A stretch of DNA of 64,000 nucleotides from Cololabis saira (Eukaryota; Chordata; Actinopteri; Beloniformes; Belonidae). Below, one piece after another: positions 34,463 to 46,177 of this stretch. The position numbers were made by a program, and so were the translations under genes. The stretch is from contig NC_084599.1 in the NCBI RefSeq assembly GCF_033807715.1, positions 26,716,125-26,780,124 of the forward strand. Direction: 5' to 3'. The first letter of the stretch is position 1. Each line of letters begins with the position of its first letter. Below the pieces are notes generated by a model, which made no database searches, was not told the DNA's origin, and worked only from the letters and a program-made list of their open reading frames with translations.

Positions 34463-36409
34463 TAGGGATTCTCACGTTGAGTGGCTTTACCTGAACGTTA
34501 TGTTTGGTAATTAGATAAGAATGCCTATTTGACTTGAAGACGGTGATTATTCAATTTTGTGCGTACAAAACTACAAAAGTACCCATGTTGCAGAGCAGGA
34601 ACATCCTCTACTCTGTTAATCTGTGAGTCACTGGGATCAGCCATTCAGGTTTTTTGTAATCAGTAAAAAGCCATGCATACCTCTGATGAAAGGGTTACGT
34701 CACCTAAGAAAAGACAACATCTCAGTGTACGTTTATTTCATTGTGTTTATTTCACTGCACAAGCACTTCCGGTTAGATGCTAACTGCATTTCGTTGCCCT
34801 GTACCTTAACATGTGCAATGATAATAAAGTTTAATCTACTGTACGTGTCTCCCAAGCCTCCTGTTTCCTCCTGCCCAGACCCTTTGAACAGTTGGATCAG
34901 AGTCGGCTCGCACAGCTGAACTTTGTCCAAAACACTTTCTTTCCTTTCGGGGAGACTTTTGGTCTTTTTTTTTCCCTTTGCACTGGAAAAGAAAAGTGAA
35001 GAATACTGATGAAACTGAAGGAAGTCATAGTACTTTATGATAAAGGTCAAAGAAGCTGCTGATCAAACAGACGTGTTTGGATTTCTCCTTTTAAATTGGT
35101 GACCTTCTCAGGAATGCCCCTCACAAATCACCAGTTAACATTTAAATTGAAAGCCCGGGTGTTTTCACTGTGTGAACATTGGAGAAAATCCCAGCTGTAG
35201 GCATGTGGGGGGAAAAATGCAACTGCTTCGGCTGCTACGGGTGACAGCGTCCATAGATTTAAGAAACACAATCCAACGTTATCCCTGAAATACGATGACA
35301 TGGATATCTTAACTTGAGCCACTAATGTGTTTGTTACAGAGCTTTGATTATGTTGGATGAAGCAGTAGATATTTCTATTTATGTTAGCGTAAAATGTATA
35401 CTTCATGTTTGCTCTGCATTAGAGGTGGGGGATTTTAGCGGATATATACGTTTTAGCTAAGTTTTAGATGTACTTTATGTTTTTCTCCACCTCTTGAATT
35501 GTAATCGTCTTTGCCGGCATTGATCATACATTAAGTTTCCCAAGATTCCACCAAGCAACAGTAAAGCATTAATATCTTTCTGATGACTTTGTTGCTGGAA
35601 CATTCAAGTAGTAAAATCAGTTATTTGTCAGAGGCAAATCGGGAAGTTGTGTCAGCGCCATCAAACAATAAAGCAATAAATGATTTTATTTTTTATTGGT
35701 CTACCTGGAAAGAAGAAGGTTGATTTCTCTTGGAGGTACACTAAACACTAAACCTGTGAAGAGCCGGCTGGTTGGACATGTGGCCTGTGTTTACCTACAG
35801 CTCAAAGGGGCTTTCAAAGCACAGCCTCCTCACACTTCCTTTGTAGAATGTCGATTGCAAGTCACGACAGACCTCCGTTGATGGCTGAATGAAAGAGATG
35901 GAGGGCAAATTCCCTTCAGCTACTGTTTACTCTCAAGCAGTACATTTTTCATGGGGCCTGAGGAGCTCAGAGCCATTGAAAGCGGGAGAAGGACAAAGAT
36001 TTTAGCCTTCATTCCAGCCATTCTGTTGACCAAAGTCAGAGAAACCATGGATAATCCTCTCCTCCACATCTGTGGTAAAACCCAACACACTCCCGGCACA
36101 ACTACTTTAATTATTAAATGTTTTTTTTCTCTCTTTGTATCTTTTTCCATTTCTTATTTACTATTTTTAAAAGACAAGCAGTAAAAGTTAAAAAAGCTGA
36201 ATTGTATCACTTAAAATTCATAGGTGGAGCCCTTGTGGGAGTGGCAAGTGTGACAAAAGTGCAATCGCATTGTGCAAATTCAACTGATAAGGACAAAGAT
36301 TTTCCAACTAAGTTTCTATTTCTTCTCAACAGGTATTCGTTTCTCATAAGCCTTTGAAGTTTTGCTTTGACTGTTCTATTGTTTTATATGGCTTTCTGTG
36401 GTTTTAGGA
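34463..36409. other. Spacer with no gene seen
   Basis: No supported gene. One AG-bounded segment at about 34879 could be an alternative ARMC9 terminal exon (see 27929). Other frames are short and random-looking. Confidence 0.5.
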
Positions 36410-36536
36410 TTGGCATGAAGTCAAACAGGAATCTAGACAAAAACACAACGATGAGTTTCACACAAATGATGAATTACAGAGTTTCTGTGTTTGCAGAGTG
36501 CGGATTCTGTTTGGCTTGAGTGATAAATGTTGTCTT
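36410..36536 (+). repeat. Diverged duplicate of 41275-41405
   Basis: Shares GGAATCTAGACA, AACGATGAGTTTCA/AACGATAAGTTTCA and GATTCTGTTTGGCTTGAGTG (GATTCTGTTGGGCTTGAGTG in the other copy). The pair flanks a 4.7-kb block of LINE, hAT and Tc1 sequence. They may be ends of an old duplication or two copies of an unrecognised repeat. Confidence 0.65.
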
Positions 36537-36939
36537 ACGCCCCCTCCCCCTCAAACTTGCCACGTGAAAAGCTGGGCCACGCCAGGATTCTCCACCCTGC
36601 ACACCCCACTTTCTTTCCACTCACACACATATAGTTTCTACAAACAAGCGAAATAACGTGGTGGAGGGAAAAAGAAAGGAAAAAATTAATAAAACACCCA
36701 CATTCCACAGGTTGTAGTTCTGCAGAAAGCTGGGGCATGCAGGGAAATCGCCACACTCCGGTTCTACATCCCCTTTAATGCATTCAAGACACAAGCTATA
36801 CAAACAAACAAATTAACAGGTAAGACAATAGAAATCACTATTCAAGCGGAAAGCTGGGTCATGATTCTCCACCTTCTTTTTTAATGCCCTCAGGTACACA
36901 TAGCATACCAAGAATAAATACATACCAAAAAAACATTTG

Positions 36940-37164
36940 GTGGCGTCAGCTGGGATGGAGGGAGGTTGGCAATTTGTATCTGATGGCATTTTGGCCGTTT
37001 ACTGCCAAGTAGGTCCTGGCAGGCCATGGATAACCGGGTTGTTTGGTGTGCGTCCCTGCTATTTGGGAACCTTCCGGGACTTTAGTGGGCCCAGGGTGCC
37101 CTTCAGCTGGGGGGTCTGGTCCATGGATCGCCATTGTTTTGGGGCGGCGGATGCAGCAGCTGCA

Positions 37165-37196
<32 letters not shown>

Positions 37197-38465
37197 GCTG
37201 CATGGGGTAGGAGTTTGGTGGGTTGGCTATACTTGGCGGTGCTATTACCATGGATAGGGGTTTTAAAAGTACAGACGAACAGTATGTAGAAAAAAAAGGA
37301 AATAAAAAAAAGAAATACAATATAACAGAAAATGTGCGGGAGGAACCAAAAAAACCCATAAGGGCTTGTCGAGTGGTCCTCCTATAGTGAAACAAACAAT
37401 ATCTACAGAAATATGTAAAACATAGGACAACTAAGGAAAATAAGCTAAATTGCTAGAAAACAAAAACAGGAATCTAATGAGGGTGTGAAGAGAAGTACTG
37501 ACAATGAATGGTTAAGCTTTGCTAAGTTGGGCTAGTAAAAATATTGTGATTTGTTTTTTTAAATTATTTGTACTCGAGCATTCTCTAATATGGTGTGGTA
37601 AGGTGTTCCAATAAATGAAATTGGGAAAAAGTAGACCTGAAAAAGGTGGGATGGAGATTGTTTGCAGACCTAGTATTGAAGTGATGAATTTGGGAATTTA
37701 ATTGAAATAAAGAATGAAAACAGGTTGGAAGTAGCTTGTGAATGCATTGATAGACAAAAAGACAAATCTGAAAAACATTTACAGCAAAAATAGGGAGAAT
37801 ACTTAGGGATTGGAACAATGGGGTGGATCTAGTAAGTCTATTGGAAAATGAAATAATTTTGATAAAACGTTTTTGCAGGATAAAGATACAGTTGAGGTTG
37901 CTCATGGGGGTACTTGCCCAAATGACATTGCAGTATGAAATATAAGGATAAATCATAGTATAATATAAATTAATACAGATTTTTCTTGATAATAGATGCC
38001 ATATACGTCTGATTACTCCAATATTCTTTGCAATCTTGTTCGAAATGAGTGCAATATGATTTTTCCAAGTGAGATTTTCATCAATCATAACACCTAGAAA
38101 TTTAGTTACCGTAACTCTTTCTAAAATGTTATTGGAAATATGAACATTTGGAAGGGCGTTAGTAGAGGGGAAAATAACATGTATGAACTTTTCTTTATAT
38201 TAAGTGATAATTTGTTGGCCTTGAACCAGGTGTCAACCTTGATCAATTCCATGTTCATTTCAGATATTAGTTTATGACCATTGTTACCAGATAAAAAAAT
38301 ATTGGAGTCATCTGCAAACACAATAAAAAATGTTTTAGATGATACCATGTATAGATCATTAATGTAAATAAGAAAGAGTAACGGGCCCAGAATTGATCCT
38401 TGAGGCACACCACAAGAAATCAACCTGTAATCCGAACAAGTATTACTCCAAGAAACAATGTGTGA
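36940..38465 (-). mobile_element. 5'-truncated LINE, reverse transcriptase with frameshift
   Basis: Minus-strand protein contains VSWSNTCSDYRLISCGVPQG followed by SILGPLLFLIYINDL, then FADDSNIFLSG (the catalytic F/YADD box). After a frameshift near 38120-38170 it resumes with MIDENLTWKNHIALISNKIA and the C-terminal IYPYISYCNVIW. This is a CR1/L2/Rex-class non-LTR element. The 5' half is missing. The 3'-UTR (about 37580 down to 36940) includes a CTG/CAG tract. It joins a different LINE family near 38470. Confidence 0.85.
37152..37195 (+). repeat. (CTG/CAG)n tract
   Basis: About 13 CTG-type triplets with one interruption, inside the 3' part of the minus-strand LINE. It encodes only meaningless poly-Ala/Ser shadows. 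Confidence 0.9.
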
Positions 38466-38489
38466 ACAGTGTGATGGAGTTGGGAGGCT

Positions 38490-38960
38490 TGGGGGAGGGG
38501 CAGCCTTATCGTGGCCCTTATCTCCTGGGCCCGGCCTCAGCGGCCCCTGGTTGGAAATTGTGCAGCATTGGGGATGTTCAAAGAGATAGATTAAGAGGGT
38601 TCGTTGCGGAGTCTAACAGCAGCAGGAGGGAAAGACCTTCTATATCTTTCCGTCACACATTGAGGGTGAAGCAGTCGGTCAGTGAAGCTGCTCCTCAGTT
38701 CTGTCAGGTCACCGTGCAGGGGGTGGGACTCAATGTCCAGCATGGATGACACTTTATCCAGGACTCTCCTGTCACCCACCTCCCTCTCTGAGTCCAAAGG
38801 GCAGCCCAGGACAGAGCTGGACTTCCTGATGAACTTACCTAGCTTCTTCCTGTCCCTCTCTGTGATGCCACTGTTCCAGCAGACCAATCCAGAATGGCTG
38901 ATGCCACGACAGAGTCACGGAAGGTCTTCAGGAAGATTTTGCTGGCAGTAGCCAATGATG
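38490..38960 (-). mobile_element. Rex/L2-like LINE 3' end fragment
   Basis: Minus-strand translation includes VCWNSGITERDRKKLGKFIR, SSVLGCPLDSEREVGDRRV and SFTDRLLHPQCVTERYRRSF, the conserved C-terminal tail of this LINE family. The copy at 23904-24470 has the same region in more decayed form. Only this tail is kept. Confidence 0.85.
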
Positions 38961-39359
38961 TTAATAAGTACTACCATGGTTATCGTCAGGATTACCATTG
39001 CAATCATTACTATTATAATTTCACTTTAAACCTAGCACACAATGTAAGGAGATTTGTGTTTGGTGGATTATTTATTTATTGTAACAATGCTTCTTGGCAA
39101 TAAATCTTTTTTATTTATAAGGAACGTGCATTTGTGGGACAAGCAGCAGAGCAGAGTATGTGGGTTGTGCCCATGAAAAATTTCCCAAATCTTCTCTACC
39201 AGTGCCAACTAACTTTTTTTGCCACTTGTTTGGTAAATTGGATGATTGAAGTTTAAAGAAACAACACATATTGGCAATTTAACAATTTAACTGTTTTAAC
39301 AAACAGGAGCATCAGTAGCATGTGGAAGAACCAGACACGGCAACGACAGCCTGGCACCT

Positions 39360-39418
39360 CAATTCAATTCAATTCAATTTTATTTGTATAGCGTCTAATA
39401 CAACAAAGGCGCTATAGG
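39360..39418 (+). repeat. SINE-like unit, left part (split by hAT)
   Basis: Begins with repeats of AATTC (TCAATTCAATTCAATTC) then TTTTATTTGTATAGCGTC. It ends at the hAT target GCTATAGG and resumes at 40607. A separate, uninterrupted copy lies at 48707-49010. Confidence 0.75.
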
Positions 39419-40598
39419 CAGAGCCGGATTAACGCAAAGGCAAACTAGGCATGTGCCTAGGGCCCGATTGACAGGGCGGGGCCCAGACAGAGGGACAAAT
39501 TTATTTATTTTTTTTTGTCTGCACACATATTAATGGCTGATAACATGCCCCAAGGGGCCTCGCGCCCCTAGGAGCCTGGCGCTATGGGCCGTTTTTTTTT
39601 TCCACAATTTTTTTTTTTTTTTTCGTTTTTTTTCGTTTTTTTCCCTTATAAATATCAACAGTCACGTTCCATTACAGACCTAAATGTGTACTAGTCTGTG
39701 CATATCAATAAATATATGTGCAATGATGACGCGTGTCTGTTGTTCAATACAACTGATCAGACCAAGCGCGGACACAAGCTGCTCTGATCCAGACGGGTGG
39801 AGTTGGAACAAACTGTCACACAATGTCGAGAGAACGAGACGGATACAGGAAATTTCCATCAGGGGATGAAAAAAGAAAAAAACGAAAGAAAATGGAAGAG
39901 TTTAATGCCTCTCTCAAAGGCACGTTTGATAAATTTGTTGCAAAAATCACCGATCTGATCGGGTCTCAAGCAGCCGTGGGGCCCCGCGTCGAGCCAAGCC
40001 CAGATGATGATGAGGCAGGGGAAGGTATCCAGTATTTTGCTAATTGGAGAGTTAAAATTGCACATATAGACACCCGATCCGACCCGAAAAACCCCAAAAT
40101 TTAGCCCTCCTGGCCATTTCACACAGGGCCTCGCAAATCTCCCAAACGGCTCTGCATACGCATACACATACATACATATACTGTACACATACAGACATAC
40201 ATACTACAGCACACTTTGTCTTACTGCAAATTTTATTGGTCTTTGTAGATTTGACTTCTTATTTAACAATTCAATTTAATCAACACATTTAATTAAGATT
40301 TTCTGCAAAATGCTCACAATCGATAAGATAAGGATAATTTAATAGCATTTAATAGAGCATTGTAATAACGTATAAATAATAAAAATCTAAAAATAGTCTG
40401 ATAGACAAGTTTAATATACAACACATGACTTATTTTGGAATACAAAGAACCAACTTGACTATGACTATGCTATGTAAAATGTGAATTAAGTTTTATTAGT
40501 AACTTTGGTAAGTTTAAGATTTTATAAATAACATAGATGGAGGGGGGCCCAAAAATCACAGTCTGCTTAGTGTAGTCCATTTATTTAATCCGGCTCTG
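39419..40598. mobile_element. 1.18-kb non-autonomous hAT element
   Basis: The termini CAGAGCCGGATTAA and TTAATCCGGCTCTG are a perfect 14-bp inverted repeat. The 8-bp target duplication GCTATAGG is perfect (39411-39418 and 40599-40606). The element split a SINE-like repeat. The interior carries an ORF remnant but no complete transposase. Confidence 0.9.
39823..40104 (+). CDS. N-terminal remnant of a hAT-element protein
   Basis: A 93-codon frame starting MSRERDGYRKFPSGDEKRKK, with a basic stretch followed by EEFNASLKGTFDKFVAKITD. A basic start of this kind is seen in hAT-family transposase genes of vertebrates (ZMYM5/ZBED-like). The zinc finger, catalytic core and dimerisation domain are missing, so it has no transposase function. 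The C-terminal third may be non-coding read-through. Confidence 0.4.
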   Translation: MSRERDGYRKFPSGDEKRKKRKKMEEFNASLKGTFDKFVAKITDLIGSQAAVGPRVEPSPDDDEAGEGIQYFANWRVKIAHIDTRSDPKNPKI

Positions 40599-40606
40599 GC
40601 TATAGG

Positions 40607-40698
40607 CGCTTTCCAGAGACCCAGAACATGACACCCAAGCAATTATTACATAAACAATGGCAGGTAAAAACTCCCCTAGGGAGAAAAGCCTTAAGCCA
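40607..40698 (+). repeat. SINE-like unit, right part
   Basis: Continues the unit at 39360-39418 after the hAT insertion: CGCTTTCCAGAGACCCAGAA, then ATTACATAAACAATGGCAGG and CCTTAAGCC. The same order of words is present at 48707-49010. Confidence 0.75.
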
Positions 40699-41098
40699 AA
40701 CCTCCTCCTCATGCTGGTCACCAGCCATCTCCCACCCCATTCTTCAACCAGCATTTGTCACAGGTCAGCCAACGTGGTTGTGCTGGTCACTCTGGCAAGA
40801 ACAGCAAGTCCCAAGCTGATCCCACAAGTATTCAGTGGGGTTGAGGTCAGGAATGCTGGCAGGCCAGTCCATCTTCTCCACTCCCAAATTCTGGAGATAG
40901 ACTGATAAATCCCGTTCTGTGGGGACGAGCGTTCTCACTTTTAAGGATAGGAATTGGTGCCAGACTGTGGAGATATGGGATTGCTGCTGGTCGCAGAATC
41001 TCATCTCGATATCTCCCTGCATTGAGATTACCTCCAATGATGACAAGCCTCGTTTTTCCAGTGAGAGAGATGCTGCCCCACAGCATCACACTGCCTCC
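40699..41098 (-). mobile_element. Tc1-like transposase fragment
   Basis: Minus-strand protein includes MMLWGSISLTGKTRLVIIGG, LNAGRYRDEILRPAAIPYLH, ENARPHRTGF and KMDWPASIPDLNPTEYLWDQ. These are the central and C-terminal parts of a Tc1 transposase; the D of DNARPH is replaced by E here. Frameshifts are present. The upstream DNA-binding half and the inverted repeats are absent. It abuts a long ATGT microsatellite. Confidence 0.9.
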
Positions 41099-41100
<2 letters not shown>

Positions 41101-41129
<29 letters not shown>

Positions 41130-41244
41130 TGTATGTATGTATGTATGTATGTATGTATGTATGTATGTATGTATGTATGTATGTATGTATGTATGTATGT
41201 ATGTATGTATGTATGTATGTATGTATGTATGTATGTATGTATGT
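41101..41244 (+). repeat. (ATGT)n microsatellite
   Basis: About 36 uninterrupted ATGT units. It produces illusory poly-CMYV and IHTY frames on both strands. Confidence 0.97.
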
Positions 41245-41274
41245 ACGTATATACGTACGTATGTCAGTCAGTTG

Positions 41275-41405
41275 TGACATGAAGTCAATTAGGAATCTAG
41301 ACAGAAATGCAACGATAAGTTTCATCATCTGAAGGGTTATAAATAGTTTCTATGTTTGCAACGTGCAGATTCTGTTGGGCTTGAGTGACAAATGTTGTGT
41401 TATCA
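41275..41405 (+). repeat. Diverged duplicate of 36410-36536
   Basis: Starts right after the ATGT tract. Shared words are listed under the partner copy. Confidence 0.65.
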
Positions 41406-41870
41406 GCCAAGAAAGGATGAAGCGCTGTCGTGTCCATCACCACATCGCTTCCCTGCAGAAACACAGAAAACACATCTACCGAAAGTTGGGGAAGGGGATT
41501 CAAAACGGGAAAAAACACTGTCAGCAAGCAACAGGATGCACATGGGCCCGAGAAGGATGGCTGGTTGGAATCCAGGAAATGGAGAGAAAGAAAAGAGGAA
41601 GGAGAGATTTTGAATCACAGCTGTGTTCAGATTGAGAAATTCCTGTTTTGGACCACAGAGAGACATTTTGTTTGTTCTTTCCTAAAACAAAAAAAGAAGC
41701 AAAGAGGCATATTTTTGCCAGAACAAGGATTAAGTGTGGTTGCTGTGGTAAGAATCAGCATTGGAACCATCCTGTACATCAATTTCTTTTGACGACACAC
41801 AAGTAGATTTTTTTTATTGTATTCTCTCATCATGATCCATGATGATGATATGATTGAAAAAAATTCAAAT

Positions 41871-42056
41871 CTGTAAATGTTTTCAAACTTTTAAACCTTG
41901 CAGGGACAGTTTGTGACCTATGCTGAAGAAATGCTTTTATCAAAAGTGATAACCATTCAAAAATTCACTCTGTAAATGTTTTCAAACTTTTAAACCTTGC
42001 AGGGACAGTTTGTGACCTATGCTGAAGGAATGCGTTTATCAAAAGTGATAACCATT
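41871..42056 (+). repeat. Two tandem copies of a ~100-bp unit
   Basis: CTGTAAATGTTTTCAAACTT starts at 41871 and again at 41970. Both copies continue through CCTTGCAGGGACAGTTTGTG and AAAAGTGATAACCATTC. An open frame runs on to 42419 from the second copy, but no ATG near its start or known family supports it. Confidence 0.85.
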
Positions 42057-44627
42057 CCTGAGAGCCGTTTCCAGTATAAGGCTGTGATATGTCAATCATT
42101 AATCCCATTCATGTCTTTTTTATGGAAATTAACCGGAAACCTCTATTTGGACAGTGTCGCAGACGCAATGGAGCTTAGCGTCAGCTCCTTAACACAACGA
42201 TTTCTTGCTGATGTCACTGGCGCGGTGGAAAATCCTACGCTTGAGAAAATGATTGTCATTGGAGGACTATATCAAAGTCAAACTGTTGAACTTCAAAGTT
42301 CTCTTTTGTTCTCCCTTCTTGTGTTCTACAGTGCAAATAAAGACAAACGGACCCACCCAACAAATCAGCATTCATTGGCTGTTGGGAATATGTGCCTTTA
42401 TTTGTCAATTACATTTTGAAAACACTTGACAAACCTTTTGATTTTTAGGGGCTAGGCCTGGTTTATCTCTCCACCAAGTTTAATCAAATTCATAGCGTAG
42501 TTTTGAGTAAGCTTAATAAATATTTGATGACTGCTAAATCCATGTCTGTTTCATGAATGTCAAATGCTCAGCTGAAGTTTCGACTCTCCTGACATTTGTG
42601 ACTGCGAAGACACTGAATTACTTTTAGACTATGTGCAAACAGATCTAAAACCTAACAAACATGGGGAATGTCCTTCATTCTTCAGTGCCATTCTTGTAAA
42701 AAGCTCTGCTGCTTACTTGTCTTTGTGTGTCATACTGTAGGTGATTTATCAGGATAACTTACCGTAAGTTAGGCCGGGGCCCGGACAAATAGGTCTCCCT
42801 GCTTCTTCGGAAACCTTTTTTAAAGTGCTGACTCTTTGATTGCATAACATGGTCAGCTTGTGTTAAATTGTTGATTGGTTCTTCACTTTCTCTTGACCTC
42901 GTGGTTAGGTCTTCAGACTGACATGCACACAGCTCTGAGAGCTGGTTAATGAAATAAAAAACTAAAACTCTGGAGGAAATCAACAAAACAAATAAAGAGC
43001 ATGTGTTAATGTGTAATTGGCGTGTCTCAGAAGCTTCTCGTAAAGAAAACAAAGTATTTCAAAGTGATGCGTCCTGATGCTTTCAGTTATCTGTCTGCAT
43101 GGTTGTGAAACCATGCACACCTCCACAGATGCAGACACATAAAGCAGTCTGTCCCTCTTTGACTAATGTTGACTTATAAAATGCAAAACACTGAAAGATT
43201 ATCTGTCAAATAATTAGCCTGTTTTGAAAAGTCGACTAGTTCTGATAATTATCTGCATCTCCTGATTTATTTTACAGACCGACATGCATCATCATGTTTT
43301 AGAGCTTTAACTTTTATGCCATTTAAGGGCGGTGTTGGTTGTCAGTTGTAGTCCATAAAGTCTTAGCCTGGACCTTAGCTCAGTTTTGAACCCAGAAGCA
43401 CGGAGAGGACTACATCAAGCAGAGCATTAAAAGTATACTAAATGATCTGAGCTCGACTGTGACGACTACAAAATGTACAAACCGTGTCTAAAGAATTAAA
43501 ATGAAAATAAATGGACTTCTGTCAAGCAATAAAATCATCTCACGTTTCAACAGGCCAGTTTTTTTTTCTCTTTTAAGCTACTTAAAAACACTTTTTTTTG
43601 CCATTGTGGAAATTGTGTGTAGACTGATGAATAAATGAAATAACATATAACAATAATAATAGAAAACTGTGTTTCCGTGAAAGGTGTGAAATTGTGGAAT
43701 TGCTGTGATAATGATTTAAGAAGGTGTACCTCAATTTATGTTTTCAAAAAAATGTTTAAATATAAAATGATAAACAGTTATAAAGAAATTTGTTAATTAT
43801 GTTGGTATAGCCTATTATAGATAAAATGAAAATAGCACCACTATATACCCCTTTTTGCATTATTGGTTTTACTATTTTTATATAATATAATGCAATGACA
43901 ACTTCTCTTTGTTTTCTTTTTATATATTTCTTTTCTTATTTGTGTATTATCATCCACCGAATGATATACACTGCACAGGATAGGCTATAAGCCCTTGGCT
44001 TCAGTCTACTCCTTTTTCGGACATTTCTATTTACCTTTTATTTTATTTGTGAAACAAACATGTAAATGTTTCAATGTATTCTGTCCGAAATATTCAAAAA
44101 AATTCATTCAAAAAAAATAAATAAATAAACACAATACGTGTTACAATAAGTGATTTGAATCTGAAGTTTTTCTGCGGTCAATATGGTAATTATTAAAAGG
44201 CTCAAATACTTTTTATATCCAGTTTATGCAGGATGAAACATTTCCCCAGAGAATATAAATGCACAGCTAAATATGTGATAATCTTGACAAGTATATTCCA
44301 ATTTTTTTTATTTAATTTAATTAAGGGGTTTGGCCATATGACATTTCCCTAAATGAGTCAACCCCCTCAAAACACGTCACATCTGCGGATATTAAAAACA
44401 TTTCTATTTGCCTGGGTGTGAAATGTGGACTGTGGTTTTATGTTTATTTCTCTTATGACGTTAGATGAGGGTGGAAAGTAAAACTTGTTTGACCATGCAC
44501 ACAGGATAAACGACACAAATCGACTGTTTGCTTTATCTTCGGGGGCTTTGTTGAGTTCCGCTCGAGTCCAGAGCGTGCGTCGCTCTCTGTTCATTCATCG
44601 CATATCCTGTCCAGGCGCTCCACGTAA
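42057..44627. other. Spacer upstream of B3GNT7, no gene seen
   Basis: AT-rich DNA with short frames only. It should contain distal regulatory DNA of B3GNT7, but no element can be pointed out from sequence alone. Confidence 0.5.
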
Positions 44628-44736
44628 AGGCGGATTTATGGTTCCGCGTGACACCAACGTAGAATACGCTGTAGACTACGCCGTAGGTTACGGCGTAGGA
44701 TTTGCGTCGATTTAACGCGGAACCATAAATCGGGCT
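44628..44736. mobile_element. 109-bp palindromic MITE at B3GNT7 promoter
   Basis: Ends AGGCGGATTTATGGTTCCGC and GCGGAACCATAAATCGGGCT are inverted repeats. TAA flanks both sides (44625-44627 and 44737-44739), as for PIF/Harbinger. The centre repeats GTAGACTACGCCGTAGG and its partner GGTTACGGCGTAGG. It is the sister of 1378-1497. It lies directly upstream of the inferred B3GNT7 transcription start. Confidence 0.8.
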
Positions 44737-44739
44737 TAA

Positions 44740-44790
44740 GTGAGCGCTTAAAAAGCGGCGCAGCGGTGCAGGAGTCACCAGTCCTCATCA
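44740..44790 (+). promoter_or_regulatory. Inferred B3GNT7 core promoter
   Basis: The stretch between the MITE and the non-coding exon holds GCTTAAAAAGCGG, a weak TATA-like motif (about 44747-44759), followed by a GC-rich AGCGGCGCAGCGGTGCAGG. The start site is inferred from the position of the 5'-UTR donor at 44966. Confidence 0.35.
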
Positions 44791-44965
44791 GGCTGCTTCA
44801 GTCAAGACCCCGCTCTGTTGGAAGGACTACACTTTTTTTTCTTTCCCTTCTTCTCCCTAAAAAAAGCTGGGAAAAAAAGGACGTGAAATAATTCCACTTC
44901 TCTTGTCTCGATTTTCATCACTTTTTTTTCTTTCTCATCAATCGTCAAAAGCAGGAGAGAACAAA
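44790..44965 (+). other. b3gnt7: Inferred 5'-UTR exon of B3GNT7
   Basis: The pyrimidine-rich segment ends at GAACAAA followed by the donor GTAAGTTT at 44966. The coding exon has an acceptor at 46176 one base before its ATG, so an upstream non-coding exon must exist, and this is the best candidate nearby. The exact 5' boundary is a guess. Confidence 0.4.
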
Positions 44966-45818
44966 GTAAGTTTTACATGAAAAATAAATTAAAAAAGTTT
45001 TCTAAGCCTATAAAACGAAATTGCTCTCGCAGTTATGAACGTGAGAAGTAAAAAAATAAAACTCGCAAAATCCTGGAAAATAATTGACTCAAAATTGAAG
45101 GCGATGTTGGAGATCTAGGTATATGGTACTTTGATAATAATTGGACAACATAGTTATTTTATTTTTAGCCTACACGTGAAAATCTGCTGATGTCGGTGTT
45201 TAAAGACAATGATGCCAGAGCAGTCCTGTTAACCTCCACTGTCAGCCGTGGTGCACCTGTCTCAGACAAAGACTGTTACAAATTCTCTACCGTCTTTTTG
45301 GCAATTTCGACCTGAGTGTCCCTGAACTAAGCACGGCGTTGTGTGGTCGGTGAGCTGATGGCTGATGGGGCATCAACATGTCATATTTGAATTTTCATTT
45401 GTTTTTTCCAAAAACCTCTTGCAAAGATCACAAAGTCTTTGAACATGACATTTCCTGATGTTTTAACATTTCTTTTTGCACGTAAGCAAAACCACTAATA
45501 TAGCCTGTCTCTGGAGTCTATTTTTTTTTTAAAGTATTTTCTTTTTGCCTATTCTTTAAACTGCAAAAACTCCCACATGCCATTTAACACCAAAGGAACA
45601 TTGATATATTCTGGGACATTTCCACCACATACTTGCGTATGTCACACAAGGACACTTATATAGAAGCAGAATAAGCAAACAAAGAAGAATGTACACATGT
45701 ATGCGTGTAGGTGTGTGTGTGCCTGTGTGTCTGTATGTACCGGTATGAACATATGCATGAATAGTATGTAGGATTTGATGTATAGACACGATACACATGC
45801 ATGAGATGAAATTACAAC

Positions 45819-46079
45819 CTAAATTGGTTTTGTCGGTTTCTTGAGCATCTTTTCACTTTCTGTTTTCAGAGCTATCATTATTATTATTATCATTATTATC
45901 ATTATTATTATTATTTTGTGTAACCTCATGATACTTCATTTGTTCTTTTTGCATATTCTATTATGTTAAAAGGTGGGCAAGATAACCTTTATGATTCAAG
46001 CCCAGACCTTTTCGGTCAAAATAAGCACCATATTGATTTTTTATGCTTATAATTGACCGAAATAAAGATTAACTAACTA
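45819..46079 (+). repeat. LINE/SINE tail-like repeat, plus orientation
   Basis: Sense-strand copy of the repeat at 2250-2570. It contains GGTTTCTTGAGCATCTTTTC, an ATT-rich tract, TTTTCGGTCAAAATAAG and the tail AATAAAGATTAACTAACTA. It ends about 100 bp before the B3GNT7 coding exon, inside the single intron. Confidence 0.65.
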
Positions 46080-46177
46080 TGTAAATTGTTTGTAAACTCA
46101 ATGATGTGTTGATTCTAAAATAGTACAAAAATCTGACTGATCTAATTCTCCTTTTCTGGTTTTTGTCTTCCTGTAGA

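Noticed and set aside
41022..41332. CMYV and IHTY repeat proteins on both strands
   Set aside because: Products of the ATGT microsatellite; no start context or family support.
41997..42419. 140-codon frame after the tandem 100-bp repeat
   Set aside because: It needs a non-ATG start, has no recognisable domain and follows a duplicated non-coding unit.
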